A DNA stretch of 64,000 bases from Paenibacillus sp. FSL H7-0737 (GCF_000758545.1 NZ_CP009279.1:3720001-3784000), one strand, 5' to 3'; numbered from the stretch's first letter, positions 45,547-54,126 are shown. Numbers and translations: made by a program. Notes: a model not told the origin generated them from the sequence alone.

Positions 45547-45576
45547 ATTATACACCTGTTTGGTTACTTTCGTCAA
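45547..45576 (-). promoter_or_regulatory. Sigma-A promoter of pdhABCD
   Basis: TTGACG (45571-45576) and consensus TATAAT (45547-45552) are 18 bases apart on the minus strand. The spacer contains AACAGGTG, whose inverse lies at 45621-45628, a possible operator pair. Confidence 0.7.
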
Positions 45577-45758
45577 AGAAATACTTATAAAATTTATATT
45601 CCTTTAAATTTTGTATGTATAACAGGTGATTTATTTTTATATAACAGTTTAAAGCTTTTGGAACAAGTAAATGATTAATCACACAGTTACTCAGCTATTC
45701 ATTTTAGAGCAAACCGTTGTGTATTGCAAAATTCGACAAGAAAGGTGACGTGGCAACT

Positions 45759-46490
45759 ATGAGCGATTCTGTTTTTCTGAAACGCACAATTGTAAAAGAA
45801 ACGCTTTGGAGTAAACATCTGCAGGAGGAACGTAAATTACGCATCTATCTTCCTCCCGGCTACAACGAAGTCTTGAGCTACCCAGTGGTGTACTGCCAAG
45901 ACGGCGAAGAGTTCTTTAACTTTGGCCGTATCGCTACACTCGCTGGACGTCTTATTATAGAAGAAGACGTGGAGCCCTTCATCATTGTTGGTGTCGAAGT
46001 AGACGTCGCTGTTCGGACTCAAGAATACGCTCCTTTTGGAAGCAGATTCAAGCAGTACTTATCTTGCTTTTCCGAAGAGATTATTCCCTTCATTGAACAA
46101 AAATATCCTGTGCGCCGTACTCCGGACGAACGAATCTTAGCAGGCGACTCCCTTGGGGGCAGTGTATCGCTCCACCTTGCACTTGCTTATCCTGCGATCT
46201 TCACACGTATCATCAGCCTTTCCGGTGCATTCTATCCTGAATCCCGCGACATGCTGGCTAAAGAAGAGGATCTCTCCTGGCTCAACATTAATATGGTCGT
46301 TGGTCTGCAGGAAACAGAATACAAAACGGATACTGGCATTTATGATTTTGTTCAGATGAATCGAGAAACAAAAACATTGCTTGAATCACGCGGAGCAACC
46401 GTATCCTACCGAGAGAAAGACGGACTTCATCTCTGGGGCTTCTGGCAGAAAGAGCTACCAGAATCTCTACTCTATTTCTTAAACGCATAA
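45759..46490 (+). CDS. Putative esterase (esterase D / enterochelin esterase family)
   Basis: This is an alpha/beta hydrolase of 243 residues, family of esterase D and enterochelin esterase. The nucleophile elbow is LAGDSLGGSVSLHLA near 128-142, and the C-terminal His is in DGLHLWGFWQ. The N-terminal RKLRIYLPPGYNEVLSYPVVYCQDG is typical of YjcH/Fes-like enzymes. AAAGGTGA lies about ten bases before the ATG at 45759; a GTG nine bases earlier is possible. There is no signal peptide, so it is cytosolic. The substrate is unknown. It diverges from pdhA and is followed by a hairpin. Confidence 0.85.
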   Translation: MSDSVFLKRTIVKETLWSKHLQEERKLRIYLPPGYNEVLSYPVVYCQDGEEFFNFGRIATLAGRLIIEEDVEPFIIVGVEVDVAVRTQEYAPFGSRFKQYLSCFSEEIIPFIEQKYPVRRTPDERILAGDSLGGSVSLHLALAYPAIFTRIISLSGAFYPESRDMLAKEEDLSWLNINMVVGLQETEYKTDTGIYDFVQMNRETKTLLESRGATVSYREKDGLHLWGFWQKELPESLLYFLNA

Positions 46491-46604
46491 TGACCTATTG
46501 ATAGTAGTAAATAGTGAACATCTAAAGAACAGTATGTAGATTACTTGATTACGCTTACAGTTAAATCCAGCAATTCCCCTCGATTTACCATATGAATCAT
46601 ACAG

Positions 46605-46642
46605 AGAGAGCTGTAATCTGAATGGGTTACAGCTTTTCTCTT
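46605..46642. terminator. Hairpin between esterase gene and phosphatase gene
   Basis: GAGAGCTGTAA and TTACAGCTTTTCTC pair around a seven-base loop; one arm lies inside the end of the minus-strand phosphatase gene. It probably terminates the esterase transcript. Confidence 0.55.
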
Positions 46643-47100
46643 ATCATTCTTTCCAGCAATATGTCACAGCCCGCGTTGATCAAATCATATACCTGTTCAA
46701 AATTACCTGTAAAATACGGATCCGGCACTTCGCGCAGCTCCTCCTCAGGCAATAAGTCCATGAAGAACATTAGCTCGGCGTCTTTCCCGCCAGGAATCTT
46801 TCGAACATTCTCTCCATTAGACTTGTCCATGCAGACGATATAGTCAAATTTTTGAAAATCTTCACTGTCGACTAGCCGTGCTAACATGTTCTCATAGCTA
46901 ATGTCGTTCTGATCAAGGATACGTCTTGTTCCTTCATGCGGCTCTTTTCCTATATGCCAATCTCCAGTTCCCGCTGAATCTACAAGAATCTTATCAGATA
47001 GTTCTCGTTCATTAATCTTATGCCGCAGAACAGCCTCCGCCATTGGTGATCGACAAATATTACCCAGACATACAAACAGTACGCTTACGATTTCGTTCAC
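46627..47100 (-). CDS. Low-molecular-weight protein-tyrosine phosphatase
   Basis: This is a small cysteine phosphatase of 157 residues. The P-loop is VLFVCLGNICRSPMAEA, with Cys and Arg of CxxxxxR(S/T), and the general-acid loop is DLLPEEELREVPDPYF with DP. The start is uncertain. A GTG at 47100 overlaps the only good ribosome binding site GGGAGGTG, while that site is optimally placed (six bases) for an ATC codon at 47091, which would give the usual short N terminus before VSVLFVC. Neither ATG nor TTG fits. Such phosphatases act on tyrosine or arginine phosphoproteins; the partner kinase is not identifiable here. Confidence 0.87.
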   Translation of the reverse strand: MNEIVSVLFVCLGNICRSPMAEAVLRHKINERELSDKILVDSAGTGDWHIGKEPHEGTRRILDQNDISYENMLARLVDSEDFQKFDYIVCMDKSNGENVRKIPGGKDAELMFFMDLLPEEELREVPDPYFTGNFEQVYDLINAGCDILLERMIREKL

Positions 47101-47180
47101 CTCCCAGTTGTTAAACCTAAATATATGTGAATTTATACTCAAAAGATCGCACACTCTCATTTTAGCGTTGTCGAGGTCAA

Positions 47181-47209
47181 TTGTGCAACCTTTCGATCTG
47201 CATTATACT
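47181..47209 (+). promoter_or_regulatory. Candidate promoter of thiN
   Basis: TTGTGC (47181-47186) and TATACT (47204-47209) are 17 bases apart, 45 bases ahead of the chosen start. The -35 is weak. Confidence 0.4.
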
Positions 47210-47253
47210 GGACAGGATACTCAACAAGAGGTTTAAGAGGAGGAATGGATGTT

Positions 47254-47895
47254 ATGTCATCCAAACGAGTCGTAATTTTTGCAGGTGGAGAACTGTCTCC
47301 AGAATATTTCAACCTATTAGATGAAGATGATTTTATTATCGGTGCGGATCAGGGAGCGCTATTTCTCATTTCACACGGATATACACCAGATATAGCAGTA
47401 GGTGATTTTGATTCCGTTTCGCCTGAAGCGCTTCAAGATATTAAATCCAAAAGTAAGAAGACTATCACCTGTGATGCCGTGAACAAAGATTTGACAGATA
47501 GCGAGATGGCGTTAGATATTGCAATGGATCAGCAACCTGATTCTATTCTACTATTAGGTGTTACGGGTACTCGAATTGACCACTCCCTGGCTAGCATTCA
47601 AATGATGACAAGAGCCCTACAACGTCAAATCAACTGCCACGTCATGGACACGCATAACTATATAACCCTTACAGGATCCCAGGCTGTTATCAACGATTTA
47701 GGCTATACCTACGTTTCTTTACTGCCTTTAACCCCAGAAGTATCGGGTATTACCTTAGACGGATTTCAATATCCATTGACGGACGCTACACTAAAGCTTG
47801 GACAATCACTTGGTGTGAGTAACAAACTGGTTTCATCCTCAGGGACGGTTACCATTCGAAGTGGATTGTTGCTGATCATTCAGAGTAAAGACTAG
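47254..47895 (+). CDS. thiN: Thiamine pyrophosphokinase (ThiN type)
   Basis: This enzyme transfers pyrophosphate from ATP to thiamine, giving ThDP, the cofactor used by PdhAB in this window. The 213 residues show the catalytic-domain sites IGADQGALFLISHGYTPD, VGDFDSVSPE and DLTDSEMALDIAM, with LLGVTGTRIDHSLASI, and the C-terminal beta-sandwich with VSNKLVSSSGTVTIRSG. AGGAGGA lies nine bases before the ATG at 47254; the ATG at 47245 touches the same site and is too close. It is monocistronic with a terminator. Confidence 0.93.
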   Translation: MSSKRVVIFAGGELSPEYFNLLDEDDFIIGADQGALFLISHGYTPDIAVGDFDSVSPEALQDIKSKSKKTITCDAVNKDLTDSEMALDIAMDQQPDSILLLGVTGTRIDHSLASIQMMTRALQRQINCHVMDTHNYITLTGSQAVINDLGYTYVSLLPLTPEVSGITLDGFQYPLTDATLKLGQSLGVSNKLVSSSGTVTIRSGLLLIIQSKD

Positions 47896-47979
47896 ATACA
47901 TACGGATCATTTTCAACTTAAAAATGCTACTATTTTATAGTTTAGAAACATCATTGTAACTTTTATCTCAAATTCGAAA

Positions 47980-48024
47980 GAGCCGTGAAAACTCTTTTGT
48001 ACCAAGGGTTTTCCGGCTTTTTTA
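47980..48024 (+). terminator. Terminator of thiN
   Basis: AGCCGtGAAAACTCTT and AAGGGTTTTCCGGCT pair around TTGTACC, followed by TTTTTT. The rest of the 326-base gap to the next gene is AT-rich; a TATACT at 48151-48156 may be the -10 of the NlpC/P60 gene, but its -35 is not clear. Confidence 0.85.
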
Positions 48025-48221
48025 AGATAATATTACATCAAATTATTAATTTTTTGTAACTTTTAATGAATTTTTAATAAAACGCTTACAACCCATACCC
48101 AGCCTCACTTTATTGCACCTCTTCCAATTTTTATGTCATAGATAACCTGCTATACTACGAATCAGGCAAGCAAGACAGACAAACACAACAACAAAGACTA
48201 ACACCTTGGAGGTAATACAAC

Positions 48222-48722
48222 ATGAATAAACAACAATGGATTAAAAAAGCGATTGTTATAGGAATGGTTACTACAATGGGCTTGGGTACAATGATGGCAA
48301 CAGGCGTAGGCGCAACGAAAGTTGAAGCAGCTTCCGTATCTAAAGGTCAAAGCGTAGTGAATCTCGGGAAGAAATATATGGGAGTGCCTTACAAATTCGG
48401 TGCATCCACTTCTACTACTAAAGTTTTTGACTGCTCTTCTTTTACAAAATACATCTTTAAACAATATAATGTAACACTGCCTCGTACGGCTGCAGCTCAA
48501 TCTAAAGAAGGAACAGCCGTATCTAAAGCGAATCTTCGTGTAGGCGATCTTGTATTCTTCTCCAGCGGTAGCAGAGCAACTGGTAAAAACGTAACTCACG
48601 TTGCTGTTTATGCCGGCAATGGTAAAATTCTGCACACTTACGGCAAACCTGGTGTTACGATTTCCGATCTTAACTCCGGTACTTGGAAAAAAACATATTT
48701 AAAAGCTCGCCGCGTACTGTAA
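48222..48722 (+). CDS. Secreted NlpC/P60 cell-wall hydrolase
   Basis: This is a small extracellular cysteine peptidase of 166 residues that likely cleaves D-gamma-glutamyl-diaminopimelate bonds in peptidoglycan. The signal peptide spans about 1-36, ending after ATKVEAAS. The domain carries the catalytic Cys in VFDCSSFTKYIF near residue 70, the His in NVTHVAVYAGNGKILHT near 127, and the third polar residue His in LHTYG. It has no binding module such as LysM or SH3. TTGGAGG precedes the ATG. Confidence 0.92.
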   Translation: MNKQQWIKKAIVIGMVTTMGLGTMMATGVGATKVEAASVSKGQSVVNLGKKYMGVPYKFGASTSTTKVFDCSSFTKYIFKQYNVTLPRTAAAQSKEGTAVSKANLRVGDLVFFSSGSRATGKNVTHVAVYAGNGKILHTYGKPGVTISDLNSGTWKKTYLKARRVL

Positions 48723-48767
48723 ACAACGACTCTGTAGTAGAGTTCTAACTATAATAGAGAAATAGTC

Positions 48768-49490
48768 TCAGGATGTGGTGCCGCCTTCGGGCGCCCTCAT
48801 TACATATCCTGTTCCGCGAACGGTGTGAATCAACTTGTTCCGGTGACCTTTATCCATTTTCAAACGGATATGTCTGATGTAAACATCTACAACATTGGTA
48901 TCTGCGTGAAATTGGTAACCCCATACTTCCTTAAGTATCTCGACGCGAGAGCATATCATTCCTTGGTTCGCAGCGAGATAATACAATAGATCAAATTCTT
49001 TGGGTGTCATTTTTAACTCGATCCCGTCGCGACTTACAAACCTGCGGCTGGGATCGAGCATTAAACCATCGACTCTCAGTATTTGATTTAAATTTCGACG
49101 CCGTCCAGTAAGGGTTAACAAATTTAGAATTCTGTGTTTGAATTCACCGGTATGTAAAGGCTTTGTCATATATTCATTACCCCCGGCTGAGAACGCCGAA
49201 ACTGCCCCAGTTCCAGATTCAGATTGTTCACCGGAAATCACCATTACCGGTAGAATCATCCCCTCAGCTCTTACAGCGGAAATTATGTCCCAGCCTTCCC
49301 AAGTCCCCACCTCGCATAACTCAGCAAGCAGCAGTACCGGTTCTACTTTTGATATGGATAAGCGGAGATCCTCGGGATCTTCGCTTTTTGTTGCTTCAAG
49401 TCCAATATCTTGTAGCACACTTTCTATAACGGTTCGATCTTCTTCTCTACTACTGCTATCAGCCATATACCATATTATTTGCTCAATCAC
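48768..49490 (-). CDS. OmpR-type regulator with degenerate receiver, GTG start
   Basis: This is a DNA-binding protein of 240 residues. The C-terminal winged helix is canonical: ELKMTPKEFDLLYYLAANQG, EILKEVWGY, VDVYIRHIRLKMD, RGTGYVM. The N-terminal domain aligns with a receiver, but the acidic pair is not evident. The segment that should hold the phospho-acceptor reads VLLLAELCEVGTWEGWDI instead of LLDLxxPxxxG, while the Lys of MTKP remains. The GTG at 49490 has GGGGGA about five to six bases upstream; the open frame reaching 49661 overlaps the ThiF gene and is rejected. No histidine kinase gene is adjacent. It may respond to something other than phosphorylation. Confidence 0.82.
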   Translation of the reverse strand: MIEQIIWYMADSSSREEDRTVIESVLQDIGLEATKSEDPEDLRLSISKVEPVLLLAELCEVGTWEGWDIISAVRAEGMILPVMVISGEQSESGTGAVSAFSAGGNEYMTKPLHTGEFKHRILNLLTLTGRRRNLNQILRVDGLMLDPSRRFVSRDGIELKMTPKEFDLLYYLAANQGMICSRVEILKEVWGYQFHADTNVVDVYIRHIRLKMDKGHRNKLIHTVRGTGYVMRAPEGGTTS

Positions 49491-49605
49491 AAAGTTCCCC
49501 CATATCCATATGACTTGCACCAGCATCACTGCGGTACGTATAGAATTCCCGGAAAACAAAAAGACCATTCCTAAGAAATGGCCTGAACACCTATTTACAG
49601 CTTCT

Positions 49606-50646
49606 TTATCCAAAATATCGATGATAAAAGCTCCGAGCAGCAGCAATATCTTTTGTTCCATGAATCAACGCTCTACCATCAGCAAAAATTACTAACCGAT
49701 AAGGCCCTTCTATAAAAGAAATCAGATAAGCGTTGCTGTCCACGCTTCCGCTTCCTAAACGAGACAAACGGTCCGCAGTTTCCTGCAAGTTAAGCTTCTG
49801 TGGTCTCGCAGGGCGAATTTGTACTGTATCCCTTCCACAAAGAACATCGCCTCGTTCGGTATTCGCTGCCATTAGATAGGGATAGATCGGATGACTCCCA
49901 CAAGAAGGGCAGTTTTTCTTTTTGGCAGCTTTCACTCCAATTTCATGGTATTCATTCCGCCACACATCAAACGTTAACAGTTTGTTTCTTAATTGTTCTT
50001 TACGCTTACCTAGTAGTTTCAGCGCCTCTGCCGTTGCATTTGCCGTAACTAGTTGTACTGCTTGCGGAAGTATACCTGCGGTATCACAAGTATCACCTCC
50101 TAGCGGTACTGTACCTAGAAGACAATGGAGACATGGAGTTTCTCCTGGCAAAATCGTATAGGTTATTCCATAACTCCCTACACATGCACCATAGATCCAA
50201 GGAATACCGTGCTTTTGCGCCATATCATTAATAATGAGCCGAGTATCAAAATTGTCTGTACCATCCATGATCAGATCAACCCCTGAAACAAGCCCTTCCA
50301 ACTCTTCGGCACGAACATCTATAACATAGGCTTCAATAACGACCTCAGAATTAATCTGTTGAAGTTTGCGCTGCGCAGCAGCAGCCTTAGGCATACGTTC
50401 AATAGCATCTACCTCAGTATAGAGCTGTTGCCTCTGAAGGTTACTCCACTCTACATAATCACGGTCAGCTAAAATAATTTTGCCTACCCCGCAGCGTACC
50501 AGCGTCTCTGCAATCCCTGTACCAAGCGCACCTGCTCCCACTACTAAAACACTAGACTGCGCGAGCCTTTCTTGTCCCTCTGCTCCAAATGGCGCAAATC
50601 GCACCTGACGAGAATAACGATCTTCACGACCATCTGTATGAATCAT
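49606..50646 (-). CDS. ThiF/MoeB-family adenylyltransferase
   Basis: This is an E1-like enzyme that adenylates the C terminus of a ubiquitin-fold sulfur carrier (ThiS or MoaD). The 346 residues show RYSRQVRFAPFG, the ATP-binding VLVVGAGALGTGIAETLVR near 33-51, NLQRQQLY with the catalytic Arg, and MDGTDNFDTRLIIND. Two zinc pairs, CLHC near 171-174 and CPSC near 239-242, follow. The last 90 residues are a small C-terminal domain, not a rhodanese. GGGGAGGG precedes the ATG. The choice between MoeB and ThiF cannot be made; moeA is in this window but far away. Confidence 0.88.
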   Translation of the reverse strand: MIHTDGREDRYSRQVRFAPFGAEGQERLAQSSVLVVGAGALGTGIAETLVRCGVGKIILADRDYVEWSNLQRQQLYTEVDAIERMPKAAAAQRKLQQINSEVVIEAYVIDVRAEELEGLVSGVDLIMDGTDNFDTRLIINDMAQKHGIPWIYGACVGSYGITYTILPGETPCLHCLLGTVPLGGDTCDTAGILPQAVQLVTANATAEALKLLGKRKEQLRNKLLTFDVWRNEYHEIGVKAAKKKNCPSCGSHPIYPYLMAANTERGDVLCGRDTVQIRPARPQKLNLQETADRLSRLGSGSVDSNAYLISFIEGPYRLVIFADGRALIHGTKDIAAARSFYHRYFG

Positions 50647-50718
50647 TCGGTTTCCCTCCCCGTATCCAAAAACCGGAGAACAGCAGATCGTCTGCTATTC
50701 CCCGGGAGTATGAAGATT

Positions 50719-52272
50719 CTATACTTGTACTGCTGACCACTGTTCAACATCCCAAATTTTCGTAACCCAATCTTCATAGAAATCAGGTTCATGGGAGACG
50801 AGCAGGACTGTGCCTTTATATTCTTGTAATGCCCGCTTCAGCTCTGCCTTGGCAATAACATCAAGGTGATTGGTAGGTTCATCGAACAGAACCCAGTTGC
50901 TCTCACGCATCAACAGCTTACAGAGACGGACCTTAGCTTGTTCGCCACCACTCAGCATGCTAAGCGGTCTGGTAATATGCTCATTTTTCAGACCACATCG
51001 AGCTAGATGTCCACGCACTTCATTCTGAGTTAGACTAGAAAATTCATTCCAGACATCCTCAATAGGTGTAAGATTAGCTGCTTTCACTTCTTGTTGGAAA
51101 TACGCTGAGTTCAGATAATCTCCTAGATAGGTTTTACCGCTATACGTAGGAATCACGCCAAGAATAGTCTTCAGTAGCGTCGATTTACCGACACCATTGC
51201 AACCAGTTATAGCGATCTTTTCTCCACGTTCAATGGTCATGTTCAGCATAGGAAGCAACGGACGGTCGTAACCAATCTCGAAATCAATGCCTTCGAAGAC
51301 TGTTTTCCCGCTGGCCCGACTTTCTTTAAACTTAAAGGTAGGTTTTGCAGCTTCTTCTGGTCGATCAATTCGATCCATACGATCCAACTGTTTCTCACGG
51401 CTCTTCGCCCGTCCAGATGTGGAGGCACGAGCTTTGTTACGCTGAATGAAATCCTCTTGTTTCTTAATAAAATCCTGTTGTTTCTCATAAGCATCTATGT
51501 GTTGGATCTTATTCATCTCGGCCATATTCAGAAATTTCTCGTAGTTCGCAGTGTATCGAGTAAGTTTGCCGAACTCCAGGTGATAAACCACATTTACGAC
51601 TTTATTCATGAATTCCGTATCATGAGAGATCAATATAAATGCATATGGATATTGCTTCAAATAGTTAGTTAACCAGTCGATATGCTCAACATCCAAATAG
51701 TTAGTAGGCTCATCCAGCAATAGTACATTCGGTTTCTCAAGCAGAAGCTTCGCGAGCAGAACCTTTGTGCGCTGACCCCCACTTAGTGAAGCGACATCAC
51801 GGTCAAGTCCAATAACGGATAGGCCAAGACCATTCGCCATTTCCTCCACTTTTACATCAATAAGATAAAAATCTCCGATGTCCAGCTGTTCCTGAATGTC
51901 CCCCATTTGCTCGAGTAACATCTCTAACTCTTCAGGAGAAGCGTCGCCCATCTTTTCAGTTATAGTTAGCATTTCCTGTTCCAGCTCTAAAAGTGGCAAG
52001 AAAGCGTCCTTCAATACATCACGGATGGTTTTCCCTGGCGTTAAGATCGTATGCTGATCCAAGTAACCGTAACGGACGCGAGGCGTCCACTCTACTTTTC
52101 CACTATCCTTCAACAGTTTTCCAGTCAAAATATTCATAAGCGTCGATTTTCCTACGCCATTTGCTCCTACGATTCCTACATGCTCACCCGGTAACAACCG
52201 GAAAGAAACATTTTTAAACAACGTCCGATCCCCAAAATTGTGGGAAACGTCTTCTACACTAAGTAAACTCAT
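50719..52272 (-). CDS. ABC-F family ATPase (YfmM-like)
   Basis: This is a soluble twin-ABC protein of the ABC-F family, which acts on ribosomes. The first ABC domain has Walker A GANGVGKST near 36-44, signature LSGGQRTKVLLAKLL and Walker B VLLLDEPTNYLDV. The interdomain linker is rich in basic and coiled-coil residues (about 245-320, QQDFIKKQEDFIQRNKARAS). The second ABC domain has GCNGVGKST, LSGGEQAKVRLCKLL and VLFDEPTNHLDV. At 517 residues it matches B. subtilis YfmM. GGAG precedes the ATG. No membrane domain is present. The repeat-rich leader upstream suggests conditional expression, perhaps by antibiotics, which is inference. Confidence 0.93.
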   Translation of the reverse strand: MSLLSVEDVSHNFGDRTLFKNVSFRLLPGEHVGIVGANGVGKSTLMNILTGKLLKDSGKVEWTPRVRYGYLDQHTILTPGKTIRDVLKDAFLPLLELEQEMLTITEKMGDASPEELEMLLEQMGDIQEQLDIGDFYLIDVKVEEMANGLGLSVIGLDRDVASLSGGQRTKVLLAKLLLEKPNVLLLDEPTNYLDVEHIDWLTNYLKQYPYAFILISHDTEFMNKVVNVVYHLEFGKLTRYTANYEKFLNMAEMNKIQHIDAYEKQQDFIKKQEDFIQRNKARASTSGRAKSREKQLDRMDRIDRPEEAAKPTFKFKESRASGKTVFEGIDFEIGYDRPLLPMLNMTIERGEKIAITGCNGVGKSTLLKTILGVIPTYSGKTYLGDYLNSAYFQQEVKAANLTPIEDVWNEFSSLTQNEVRGHLARCGLKNEHITRPLSMLSGGEQAKVRLCKLLMRESNWVLFDEPTNHLDVIAKAELKRALQEYKGTVLLVSHEPDFYEDWVTKIWDVEQWSAVQV

Positions 52273-52319
52273 AAATTCTCCGCAAGCTCCTGTCTATACT
52301 TAAATAATGCGTAATAAGA

Positions 52320-52360
52320 AGAAACGACGTTGTCATCTTTTAAAGACGACAACCGTTTCT
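52320..52360 (-). repeat. Repeated hairpin, copy B, ABC-F leader
   Basis: AGAAACGaCGTTGTC and GACAACCGTTTCT form the same stem as copy A at 43377-43417, with a changed tip. On the minus strand it is followed by TCTTCTTATT, 47 bases before the ABC-F start. Confidence 0.75.
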
Positions 52361-52365
52361 CGTAA

Positions 52366-52412
52366 AAATATAAGGATAAAGTATAGTGTGAAGCTTATAC
52401 TTTCTTATATTT
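52366..52412. repeat. AT-rich palindrome, copy 1
   Basis: AAATATAAG...CTTATATTT with an inner AAAGTATA...TATACTTT. It matches copy 2 at 52464-52510 in 43 of 47 bases by eye. Confidence 0.75.
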
Positions 52413-52417
52413 CAAGC

Positions 52418-52456
52418 AGAAACGTCTTCAGCGTCCCTATAGGACGGTAAGCGTTC
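52418..52456 (-). repeat. Related hairpin, copy C, ABC-F leader
   Basis: AGAAACGTCTTCAGCGTCC, loop, GGACGGTAAGCGTT. It shares the AGAAACG border and overall plan with copies A and B but differs inside the stem. Confidence 0.5.
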
Positions 52457-52463
52457 ATGCAAG

Positions 52464-52510
52464 AAATATAAAGGTAAAGTATAGTGTAAAACTTATACTT
52501 TCTTATATTT
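52464..52510. repeat. AT-rich palindrome, copy 2
   Basis: This is a second copy of the 47-base palindrome at 52366-52412; both follow a hairpin of the A/B/C family. Confidence 0.75.
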
Positions 52511-52608
52511 TTCAAAACACGTATAAATATATATTTTAACACACTTTAATGCAACACTGAACTAAAAGTTAGTTGAGTGAAAAGAGGAAGCATAGAGAAC
52601 CGCTTTAT

Positions 52609-54108
52609 TCAGCCTTTCTTTTGAAAAAAACTACGGCTTTTCCCCTTACTGGGTACATCTAATACTCCCTCAAACATTTCATTGATCTCTTCTACCAACT
52701 TCCCCTTAGGTTTGAATGGATCTTGCTGAAAAGGTAGTCCATAAATCTTATCTGTACCTATAGCGGTCTGCAACAGTTGTACAGTTGAGCGTTCTGCGAG
52801 TGGTAACCCCACCCTCCAATTCGTTTCAGGCTGTAACCTTTTACGCCTAAGCCACACTAGTAAATCTTCGAGTCGCCAATCTGCACCAGAAGTAATTAGA
52901 ATCGGCATATCGCTATATTTGAACTCATCAAGCGCCCCTTCATATTCCCCAACGCCAAGATCCAACACTACAAATTGATAATCCCCTCTCAGCAAATCAG
53001 CCATTTTTCCGTGAATAGGACGTTTCCAATAATGCACCCCTTTCCATGAAAAAGCAGATATCTCATCCTTGGATGCAACAGTTGTAATCTGTGTATGTAA
53101 CATGCTGCGAATGCGTTCATAAACCGATGAATCAGGAGAAAAATCAACCCATGCAGTTGCCCCCTTCTGTGCAAGTAAGCTACTCACTGCGAATGAAGTA
53201 TGTGTTGTTCCAAGACCTGAAGCAACTCCGAGTATGGCAATGACCATCGCTTTTCTCTTTTCTAGAGAATGTGGGACTGAAATAGTAAAATCATTTACTC
53301 TAACCATTTCGGACTCCATACGAATTAGCGTCTGTAGAACTGCTTCCGCATTCTGATAACGCTCTTCCGGGTGATGTCGTAATAAGCGTCTTATGATTGG
53401 AATAATGCCAGCTGGCATATGGTTATATAGCCGATCCTCCATCCCAGACTCCCATTGACTGCATTGCCCTCCAGTTGCCATAAAGAGAATTAATGCACCT
53501 AATCCATATAAATCGGATACCGGCTGACTCTGCCCACTTCCATATTGCTCAGGTGCCGCGAAGCCAACCGTACCAAGCTTAACCGTATCTTCAGAGATAC
53601 CGTGTTTGTAGCTTCGTGCGATCCCAAAGTCAATTAACATCAGTTCTTTTTGCAGTGTCAACATGATATTTGAAGGCTTTAGATCACGATAGATAATCGG
53701 TGGTTGATGACTATGCAGATATTGAAGGACTTCTAAAAGCTGTTTAGCCGCCTGAATGATGAAGTCACTTGGCAAAGGTCCGGGATTATCCTTCATTAGC
53801 TGACTCAAGCTCACACCTTCAATATAGTCCATGATTAAATAGGAATACCCTTCTCGATCTGGAAGATAGAAATCGACAATACGCGGCAATCGTGGGTGGT
53901 CTAGTGTAATTAACATATCGGCTTCCGCTTGGATGTCAGAATGCAGCTCATCTAAGCATAAGCTTTCTTTTACAGCCCATCGTTTACCCTTTAGACGCAA
54001 ATCATCCGCAAGATAAACATTACTCATCCCACCTGATCCAATATGGCCCGTAATTCTGTATCTGTCATCAATAACCTGTCCAATCTTAAGTTTTGTCTCA
54101 AAATACAA
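52609..54108 (-). CDS. Hanks-type Ser/Thr kinase fused to a MinD-like P-loop domain, TTG start
   Basis: This is a cytosolic protein of 499 residues. The kinase domain (about 15-270) has the glycine loop GSGGMSNVYLA, Lys in WAVKE, catalytic YRDLKPSNIML (YRD in place of HRD), LIDFGIAR and AAPEQYGSG. No PASTA domain or transmembrane helix follows. Residues about 285-490 resemble SIMIBI ATPases of the MinD/ParA/TadZ group: VIAILGVASGLGTTHTSFAVS stands where a deviant Walker A would be, with WVDFSPDSS and FVVLDLGVGEY. The TTG at 54108 has AGGGGGAG five bases upstream; the earlier open codons overlap a terminator. The targets and role are unknown. Confidence 0.82.
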   Translation of the reverse strand: MYFETKLKIGQVIDDRYRITGHIGSGGMSNVYLADDLRLKGKRWAVKESLCLDELHSDIQAEADMLITLDHPRLPRIVDFYLPDREGYSYLIMDYIEGVSLSQLMKDNPGPLPSDFIIQAAKQLLEVLQYLHSHQPPIIYRDLKPSNIMLTLQKELMLIDFGIARSYKHGISEDTVKLGTVGFAAPEQYGSGQSQPVSDLYGLGALILFMATGGQCSQWESGMEDRLYNHMPAGIIPIIRRLLRHHPEERYQNAEAVLQTLIRMESEMVRVNDFTISVPHSLEKRKAMVIAILGVASGLGTTHTSFAVSSLLAQKGATAWVDFSPDSSVYERIRSMLHTQITTVASKDEISAFSWKGVHYWKRPIHGKMADLLRGDYQFVVLDLGVGEYEGALDEFKYSDMPILITSGADWRLEDLLVWLRRKRLQPETNWRVGLPLAERSTVQLLQTAIGTDKIYGLPFQQDPFKPKGKLVEEINEMFEGVLDVPSKGKSRSFFQKKG

Positions 54109-54126
54109 ACTTACTCCCCCTTTTCG

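Larger units (their letters stand above)
52273..52608. other. 336-bp repeat-rich leader of the ABC-F gene
   Basis: The gap between the kinase and ABC-F genes holds two related hairpins (52320-52360 and 52418-52456) and two near-identical AT-rich palindromes (52366-52412 and 52464-52510). They alternate: hairpin, palindrome, hairpin, palindrome. No open frame of note is seen. On the minus strand it forms the ABC-F promoter and leader. Confidence 0.7.

Noticed and set aside
48198..48635. 145-codon minus-strand frame over the NlpC/P60 gene
   Set aside because: It lies opposite a gene with signal peptide, catalytic residues and a good ribosome site; the antisense product has no recognisable feature.
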